Assembly (NCBI RefSeq): GCF_003704105.1
Contig: NZ_QUOQ01000003.1
Coordinates: forward strand, 124,001 to 188,000
Length of the DNA: 64,000 bases
Reading direction: 5' to 3'
DNA from: Brevundimonas lutea
GTDB taxonomy: Bacteria; Pseudomonadota; Alphaproteobacteria; Caulobacterales; Caulobacteraceae
How positions within the stretch are numbered: the stretch's first letter is position 1; the number at the start of each line of letters is the position of its first letter. Position numbers and translations under genes: made by a program. The notes beneath the pieces were generated by a model. It searched no databases. It was not told the origin of the DNA and saw only the letters and a program-made list of their open reading frames with translations. This document shows positions 58,977-64,000 of this stretch, one piece after another.

Positions 58977-60074
58977 GTGCACATCGGAGTCATCGCTCAC
59001 CTCAAACACTCCATCGCCGAGCCCTTCGCCGGCGGCCTGGAGATGCACACCCACCTGATGTGCCGCGCCCTGCGCGACCGGGGCCACGAGGTCACCCTGT
59101 TCGCCTCGACCCGCTCCGATCCGACGCTCGGGCTCGAGGCGATCTGCCCCGAGACGGCGCTGCTCAGCGTCGGGACGACCGAGGCGCACGACGTCGCCTT
59201 TTTTCGCGAACACCACGCCTATCTCGCCCTGATGAACCGCCTGAGGCGCAGCGATTTCGACGTGGTCCAGAACAACAGCCTCCACTATCTCCCGGCAGCC
59301 ATGGCGGACGCTCTGCCCATGCCGCTTGTGACCACCCTCCACACGCCGCCCTTCTGCTGGCTGGAAAGCGGGGTGCGGGAATGCCGCTCGCCCCATGCCC
59401 ATTTCGTCGGCGTGTCCGAAGATCTCGGTCGGCGATGGCGTTCGGTCCGGCCGCTCGACCGGATCATTCCCAACGGCATCGAACTGACCCGGTTCGGGTT
59501 CCAGCCCGAACCCACCGGACAGGCCCACCTCATCTGGTTCGGCAGGGTGGTGCCCGAGAAGGGCCTGCATCTGGCCCTGGACGCCGCCCGAATCGCGGGC
59601 CTGCCGCTGCGCTTCGCCGGGCCGCTGCTGGACGCCGACTACCACGACCGGGAAATCCGGCCGCGGCTGGGCCCGGACGTCACCTATCTGGGTCATCTGG
59701 ATCACGCCGCACTGTCGGTGGCCATTGGCCAGGCCTCGGCCTTTCTGTGCACCCCCTGCTGGGACGAGCCCTATGGCCTGGTCGTCGCCGAATCGCTCGC
59801 CTGCGGCACGCCGGTCGCGGCCTTCGCCCGCGGCGCCATCCCCGAAATCGTGACGCCGGACACCGGCGTGCTCGCCGCGCCCGGAGACGCCGTCGATCTC
59901 GCCCGGGCCGCCCTGACCGCCGTGTCCCTGTCACGGGCCGCCTGTCGCGCGCGCGCTCAGGCCGCCTGTGACGCCGAGGCCATGCTCGACGCCTATCTCG
60001 AGCTCTACGCCGACGCCATCGCCGCGATGCGGGAACCGGCGGTCCTGCCCGACGGCGAACGGCTGATCGCATGA
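58977..60074 (+). CDS. Glycosyltransferase family 4
   Basis: 365-residue GT-B enzyme. N-terminal half starts VHIGVIAHLKHSIAEPFAGG with LEMHTHLMCRALRDRGHEV. The nucleotide-sugar side shows WFGRVVPEKGLHLALDAA and the E-x7-E motif in DEPYGLVVAESLACGTPV. GTG start at 58977 with GGCGGA upstream; the longer frame before it looks non-coding. Retaining glycosyl transfer; donor and acceptor unknown. First gene of the operon; its stop overlaps the GT2 start (ATGA). Confidence 0.92.
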   Translation: MHIGVIAHLKHSIAEPFAGGLEMHTHLMCRALRDRGHEVTLFASTRSDPTLGLEAICPETALLSVGTTEAHDVAFFREHHAYLALMNRLRRSDFDVVQNNSLHYLPAAMADALPMPLVTTLHTPPFCWLESGVRECRSPHAHFVGVSEDLGRRWRSVRPLDRIIPNGIELTRFGFQPEPTGQAHLIWFGRVVPEKGLHLALDAARIAGLPLRFAGPLLDADYHDREIRPRLGPDVTYLGHLDHAALSVAIGQASAFLCTPCWDEPYGLVVAESLACGTPVAAFARGAIPEIVTPDTGVLAAPGDAVDLARAALTAVSLSRAACRARAQAACDAEAMLDAYLELYADAIAAMREPAVLPDGERLIA

Positions 60075-61015
60075 GCCGCGCCCGTTTCTGCGTCTGTGTG
60101 CCCGCGCGCAACGAGGCGGCCCGCCTGCCCGTCCTCCTCGGGGCGCTGGCCGCGCAGGACCTCGGCCAACGCACGCCTGTCTTTGTATGGGTCAACGACA
60201 CCCCCTCCGCGGACGCCACGGAGGAGCGGCTTCACGCGGCCCGGATGCGGTTCGCGGACCGGCTCGATCTCCGCTGGCGCATTGACGCCGAGGCTTCGAC
60301 CGTCCCGCATGCCGGCGCGGCGCGCAAAGCGGTCATGGACTGGGGCGCCGCTGAGCTCGGACCCGACGGCGTGCTCATCTCCACAGACGCCGACACCCGG
60401 CCGCCCCCCGACTGGGTGAGGCTGACCCTCGAGGCCCTCGACGGTCCCGCCGACGTCATCGGCGGGCGGCTGGCGCGTGACGACCGCGATCCGGGGGACG
60501 AGGCGCTCGAACGCCAGGCGCGGCTCTGGGATGACTACTGGACGGCGGTGCGCGCCATCGAGGACGCCCTCGATCCTCGCGCCTGGGATCCCCCGCCCCG
60601 TCACGGCGACCATACGGGCGCGAGCCTTGCCATGACGGCCACCACCTATGAAGCGGCCGGCGGCGTGCCGCTCCTGCCGACCGGAGAAGATCGCGCCCTG
60701 GTCGACGCCGCGCGAGCGACCGGCGCCCTCCTGGCCCACCCCCATGACGTCTGGACCCGCGTCTCGGTTCGACTGGCGGGGCGCGCCGCGGGCGGTATGG
60801 CCGACGAGCTGGTCCGCCGTAAGGCCGCGGCGGGCCTTCCCATCATGGCCCCGTCCCTCGACCATTGGCGCCGACGGGCCCTGTGGCGACGCCGCACGCG
60901 GGGCGCATCGGGCGACGACCGCCGGGTGGCGATCGAAGAGCGGGATCTCCCCGCCCTCCCCTGCGACATGAACCTGGCCGGCTGGGCATCCTCCGCAGGC
61001 CGCGAGGCGGCATGA
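60071..61015 (+). CDS. Glycosyltransferase family 2
   Basis: 314-residue GT-A enzyme. Start VCVPARNEAARLPVLLGALA, DxD-type motif in STDADTRPPPDWV, acceptor-side GASLAMTATTYEAAGGVP and GEDRALVDAA. No membrane helices, so it is cytoplasmic and probably acts on a soluble or lipid-linked acceptor. ATGA overlaps at both ends mean it is co-translated with the GT4 and MurG-like genes. Confidence 0.9.
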   Translation: MSRARFCVCVPARNEAARLPVLLGALAAQDLGQRTPVFVWVNDTPSADATEERLHAARMRFADRLDLRWRIDAEASTVPHAGAARKAVMDWGAAELGPDGVLISTDADTRPPPDWVRLTLEALDGPADVIGGRLARDDRDPGDEALERQARLWDDYWTAVRAIEDALDPRAWDPPPRHGDHTGASLAMTATTYEAAGGVPLLPTGEDRALVDAARATGALLAHPHDVWTRVSVRLAGRAAGGMADELVRRKAAAGLPIMAPSLDHWRRRALWRRRTRGASGDDRRVAIEERDLPALPCDMNLAGWASSAGREAA

Positions 61016-62043
61016 GCGCGATCATCGGCTACTATGCCCATCACCAGGGCGAGGGGCACCGGCAGCGCGCCGTCAGCCTCGCCCGCCAGGCCCCCGAACG
61101 GTTCGTCCTCTTGGGCACGGGCCTCAATCAGCGGCATGCGGACCCGACCCTGCGCGCGATCGACCTGCCCGATGACCGGCCCGACAGGGTGTCCGAATTC
61201 GCCGCGGGCCGTCCGGCGGCGGGGACCGCGGCCCTGCACTATGATCCCCAACGGCTTCAGGGCGTCCGCGACCGTGTCGCCCTGATCACCGCCTTCATCG
61301 CGCGCGAGAGACCCGCCCTGATGGTGGTCGATGTGTCGGTCGAGATCGCCATGCTGAGCCGACTGGCCTCGACCCCGACCGTCTACGTCCGCCTGTCGGG
61401 TTCGCGTCGCGACCCCGCCCATATGGAAGCCTTCCGGGCCGCCGGGGGGCTGATCTCGCCTTTCGCCGAGGCGCTTGAGGCCGAGGACACGCCCGACTGG
61501 ATCCGGGCCAAGACCCACTATCTGGCGCCGCGGGCGACGACGGGCCTCGCACCGGGGCATGGCGTGCTTGTGGTGCGCGGCGCGGGGGGATCGCCGCTCC
61601 CCCTGTCAACCGTTGCGGCCGCCGCCACCGCCGCTCCCAAGATCCGATGGACCGTGGCCGGGCCCGTGACGCGTGACGCAGACCCGCCCGACAACGTCGA
61701 ACTCCTCGGCTGGGTGGAGGATGTCGAACGCCGGATCGCCGAGGCCGAGATCGTCGTCGGCGGCGCGGGCGATGGACTGGTCGAGCGGGTGCTGGCCGCC
61801 GGCAAGCCCTTCGTCTGCATCCCCGAAGACCGGCCGCATGGCGAACAGGTCGCCAAGGGCGCGGCCCTGGCCCGCGCCGGCGCCGCCGTCGTCCTGAAGA
61901 CCTGGCCGGACCCCGAGGCCTGGCCCGAAATCCTGGAAGAGGCCCGGTCGACCCGACCTCGCGCGACGCTGTGCGGCGGCGGTCCCGAGGCCGCGGCGCG
62001 CTGGCTGCTGGACCTGGCCGATGAAGGACCCGTCCGATCATGA
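61012..62043 (+). CDS. MurG/GT28-like glycosyltransferase
   Basis: 343 residues. Begins IIGYYAHHQGEGHRQRAVSLA, the glycine-rich loop expected of MurG-like GT-B enzymes, and ends with GGAGDGLVERVLAAGKPFVCIPE and GEQVAKGAALARAGAAVVL, the GT28 donor site pattern. ATG at 61012 overlaps the GT2 stop; the open frame upstream only re-reads that gene. Third sugar-transfer protein in a row, so a multi-sugar or sugar-nucleotide-built product is likely. Confidence 0.82.
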   Translation: MSAIIGYYAHHQGEGHRQRAVSLARQAPERFVLLGTGLNQRHADPTLRAIDLPDDRPDRVSEFAAGRPAAGTAALHYDPQRLQGVRDRVALITAFIARERPALMVVDVSVEIAMLSRLASTPTVYVRLSGSRRDPAHMEAFRAAGGLISPFAEALEAEDTPDWIRAKTHYLAPRATTGLAPGHGVLVVRGAGGSPLPLSTVAAAATAAPKIRWTVAGPVTRDADPPDNVELLGWVEDVERRIAEAEIVVGGAGDGLVERVLAAGKPFVCIPEDRPHGEQVAKGAALARAGAAVVLKTWPDPEAWPEILEEARSTRPRATLCGGGPEAAARWLLDLADEGPVRS

Positions 62044-63140
62044 CCGTCGCCCGCCAAGACCTCGCCCCCGAGCCGCCGGACTGGATGGACGCTCTGGTCG
62101 CGCTCGGCGTTCGCTATGACGCCTCGCCGCGTTTTCCGACAGAGAGCCTCGACCGTCTGCGGGCCGCCGGCCTGATGACACGGTTCGCGCCGGAGCGGTC
62201 GGGCGGCGACGCCTTCGACACCGCGGAGGCCCAGGCCCTGGCCATGATGGACGCGCTCAGGGAGGTAGGACGCGCCGACCTCAGCGTCGGCCGCATCTTC
62301 GAGGGTCACCTCAACGCCCTGGCGCTTTTCGACTGGTACGCGACCCCGGCCCAGCTGGCGTGGCTCGCCCAGGCGCTCACGCGCGGTTGCGTCTTCGGGG
62401 TCTGGGCGACGGAGCCGCCTCCGGGTGTGCGGCTGGGTGACGCCGGCCGGCTCGAGGGACGCAAGATCTTCGCCACGGGGGCCGGAAGCCTGGACTACGC
62501 CCTCATCACCGCGGCGCCGGAGCGGGGCGAGCGTCGACTCTGCCTTGTGGCCGCCGACGATCCGAGCCGGACCGATCTCGGCGCCTGGCGGGTGCGCGGC
62601 ATGAAGGCGACCGTCAGCGGGTCCTATGACGTCTCCGGCATGATCGCTGAGCCGTGGGCGCTCTTGGGCGAGCCCGGAGATTACGATCGCGAGCCGCGGT
62701 TCACCGCCGGCGCCTGGCGCTTCACCGCCGTTCAGCTCGGCGGCGTCGAGGCCCTGGTGATGGCGCTGCGGGACGGTCTTTCAGACGCCGCCCGGCAAGA
62801 CCCGCTGCAGCGCATGAAATTCATTGAGGCCGCCACCGCCGCGCGCACCGCCCATCTCTGGGTCAGGGAGGCGGCGCGGCGATTCGCCGAAGGCGCGCCG
62901 GGCGCCGAGGATGTGGCGCGCGTCACCCGAGGCGTGGTCGAGCGCGCTGCCCTGGACGTGATGGAGAGGGCGGCCCGCGCCATCGGCACGCGAAGCGCCT
63001 TCGACGGCGAGCGGATCGACAAGGTTTCACGGGACCTGAGCCTCTACCTGAGACAGGCGCAGCCGGACCAGGTCAGGGATCAGGCGGCCCAAGCCTGGCT
63101 TAGGTCCGACATCTGGGGGGATGGGGGCGCGCTGTGGTGA
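62040..63140 (+). CDS. Acyl-CoA-dehydrogenase-fold flavoprotein, possibly not a dehydrogenase
   Basis: 366 residues with the ACAD domain order: helical N-domain (AGLMTRFAPERSGGDAFDTAEA), beta domain (VFGVWATEPPPGVRLGDAG, GRKIFATGAGSLDYALIT, RGMKATVSGSYDVSG), helical C-domain. In classical ACADs a catalytic Glu follows the R-x-RDAR stretch; here the matching end reads DKVSRDLSLYLRQAQPDQ with no Glu. That resembles ACAD-like flavin oxygenases such as the DszC/nitrososynthase group more than true dehydrogenases. Start ATG overlaps the preceding stop. Confidence 0.85.
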   Translation: MTVARQDLAPEPPDWMDALVALGVRYDASPRFPTESLDRLRAAGLMTRFAPERSGGDAFDTAEAQALAMMDALREVGRADLSVGRIFEGHLNALALFDWYATPAQLAWLAQALTRGCVFGVWATEPPPGVRLGDAGRLEGRKIFATGAGSLDYALITAAPERGERRLCLVAADDPSRTDLGAWRVRGMKATVSGSYDVSGMIAEPWALLGEPGDYDREPRFTAGAWRFTAVQLGGVEALVMALRDGLSDAARQDPLQRMKFIEAATAARTAHLWVREAARRFAEGAPGAEDVARVTRGVVERAALDVMERAARAIGTRSAFDGERIDKVSRDLSLYLRQAQPDQVRDQAAQAWLRSDIWGDGGALW

Positions 63141-63835
63141 GACCGCGGGGATATCCGACGCCCCTGGCTCGGTCCGCCTGGAAGTCGGCGCGCTGGCTGG
63201 TGATCGCCCCCCACGCGGACGACGAAACCCTGGGCGCGGGCGCGCTGATCCACGAGGCGGCGGCGGACGATCGCCTGGGCGGCGTCGTCATCCTGACCGA
63301 CGGCGCGGGGTCGCACGCCCCGGGGGAACACGGATTCACCGCCCGGCTAGTCTCCGAGCGCCGTCGCGAGGCCTGCGCCGCCCTCCGCAGCCTTGCGGGA
63401 CGCGCGGCTTGCCGACCCGAGTTCCTCGACTGGCCCGACGCCCATCCGCCCGCGCCTGGAGACCCTCTCTGGGACCGCAGCCTGCGGCGGCTGGCCTGGA
63501 CCGTCAGAGGGCGACGGATCGACGCGATCGCCGTGACATCGCTCGCGGACGCGCACTGCGACCATCAGGCGGCCGCCCGCCTGGCCCGCGCCCTGGTCGC
63601 CCGGGCGCTTCGCCCCGTGGCGCTGTTCGAATATCACGTCTGGAGCCACCCGGACGCAACCGCCCGGTCAGGCTACGCCAGCAGGCCGCTCCGGGCCGGC
63701 ATGCGCGCCGGCGCCCTGGCCCGACATCGGAGCCAGACCAGCGCCCTGTTCGGCCCGGGCTTCCGCCTTCCGCGCGAGCCGTCTCTCGCGGCTCGGTCTG
63801 ACCGGCTTTACCCCGTGACCGTCCCACATGGGTGA
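63134..63835 (+). CDS. PIG-L family deacetylase
   Basis: 233 residues. Zinc/catalytic motif APHADDETLGAG, second metal His in DAHCDHQAAA. The PIG-L/LmbE family removes the acetyl group from N-acetylglucosamine-linked molecules (GPI, mycothiol and bacillithiol pathways). GTG at 63134, or 63137 with a GTGA overlap, lies inside the end of the flavoprotein gene. A deacetylase next to glycosyltransferases implies a free-amine amino sugar in the product. Confidence 0.9.
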   Translation: MVRPRGYPTPLARSAWKSARWLVIAPHADDETLGAGALIHEAAADDRLGGVVILTDGAGSHAPGEHGFTARLVSERRREACAALRSLAGRAACRPEFLDWPDAHPPAPGDPLWDRSLRRLAWTVRGRRIDAIAVTSLADAHCDHQAAARLARALVARALRPVALFEYHVWSHPDATARSGYASRPLRAGMRAGALARHRSQTSALFGPGFRLPREPSLAARSDRLYPVTVPHG

Positions 63836-64000
63836 GGCCTCGCTCCCACGTCGCTATTTCGAGGATATCTTCGAGGGCGATACGGACCCCTGGGGGCTGG
63901 CGTCGCGCGACTATGAGCGCCGCAAGTTCGACCGGAGTCTCTCCGCCCTGGCCGGACGCCGCTACGAACGCGGGCTCGAGGTCGGATGCGCCGGGGGCGT
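63828..64000 (+). CDS. NodS-like SAM-dependent methyltransferase (3' truncated by window)
   Basis: Only the first 57 residues are visible: LPRRYFEDIFEGDTDPWGLA, then YERRKFDRSLSAL and RRYERGLEVGCAGGV. This is the start of the NodS-like N-methyltransferase family, the glycine-rich SAM motif beginning at LEVGCAGG. The ATG overlaps the end of the PIG-L gene. NodS methylates the free amine of a deacetylated chito-oligosaccharide in nodulation factor synthesis, a striking parallel to the PIG-L step here. The operon continues beyond base 64,000. Confidence 0.85.
   Translation, partial: MGEASLPRRYFEDIFEGDTDPWGLASRDYERRKFDRSLSALAGRRYERGLEVGCAGG

Overview
The window is one stretch of a GC-rich (by eye about two thirds G+C) alphaproteobacterial chromosome. 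A Caulobacterales genome close to Brevundimonas fits best. The evidence is the run ctaA-rplM-rpsI-argC-ftsB, a pyruvate dehydrogenase operon whose E1-beta carries its own lipoyl domain with a DUF5076 gene inserted, the rlpA-tmk-holB-tatD order, large TonB receptors, and Fnr/FixK-type regulation. Most operons use ATGA/GTGA four-base overlaps.

Bases 1-23,543 are core genome. They hold the 3' part of mfd, tRNA-Pro(GGG), two small membrane proteins, ctaA, rplM-rpsI with a clear terminator, argC, ftsB, pdhA-pdhB-DUF5076-pdhC, a DUF3667 membrane protein, lpdA, a secreted M16 peptidase, a TonB-dependent receptor, and the leftward operon rlpA-tmk-holB-tatD-MBL hydrolase. The core block ends at tRNA-Ser(UGA).

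Bases 23,544-40,040 are accessory. The centre is a low-oxygen module: a true Fnr regulator with its four cluster cysteines, two good TTGAT-N4-ATCAA boxes and one weaker one, an operon of orphan PAS histidine kinase + alternative oxidase + VIT-type metal transporter, a cytochrome c lipoprotein, a tandem universal stress protein, and a succinyl-CoA:acetate CoA-transferase-type enzyme. Around it lie gene remnants (a DUF1275 gene with an internal stop, an EAL-domain fragment), a second CRP-like regulator, a GAF-PAS hybrid kinase, a 36-residue basic protein and an alpha/beta hydrolase.

Bases 40,168-45,067 (minus strand) hold a compact operon of a circularly permuted ATP-grasp ligase, an alpha-E protein, two transglutaminase-like proteins and the proteasome-like Anbu peptidase. 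This looks like a peptide-synthesis and peptide-cleavage system whose product is unknown.

Bases 45,728-57,885 hold three small lipoproteins and a secreted protein, an AraC-MFS pair, a membrane-anchored winged-helix regulator, an aldo/keto reductase, an SDR-MFS operon with a divergent AraC regulator, and a decayed DUF6894 gene.

Bases 58,977-64,000 begin a tightly overlapping operon of GT4, GT2, MurG-like transferase, acyl-CoA-dehydrogenase-like flavoprotein, PIG-L deacetylase and methyltransferase. It leaves the window unfinished. It reads as a pathway for a modified amino-sugar conjugate. The flavoprotein appears to lack the usual dehydrogenase catalytic glutamate, so its chemistry may be unusual. 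This operon and the Anbu operon are the best candidates for an undescribed system.
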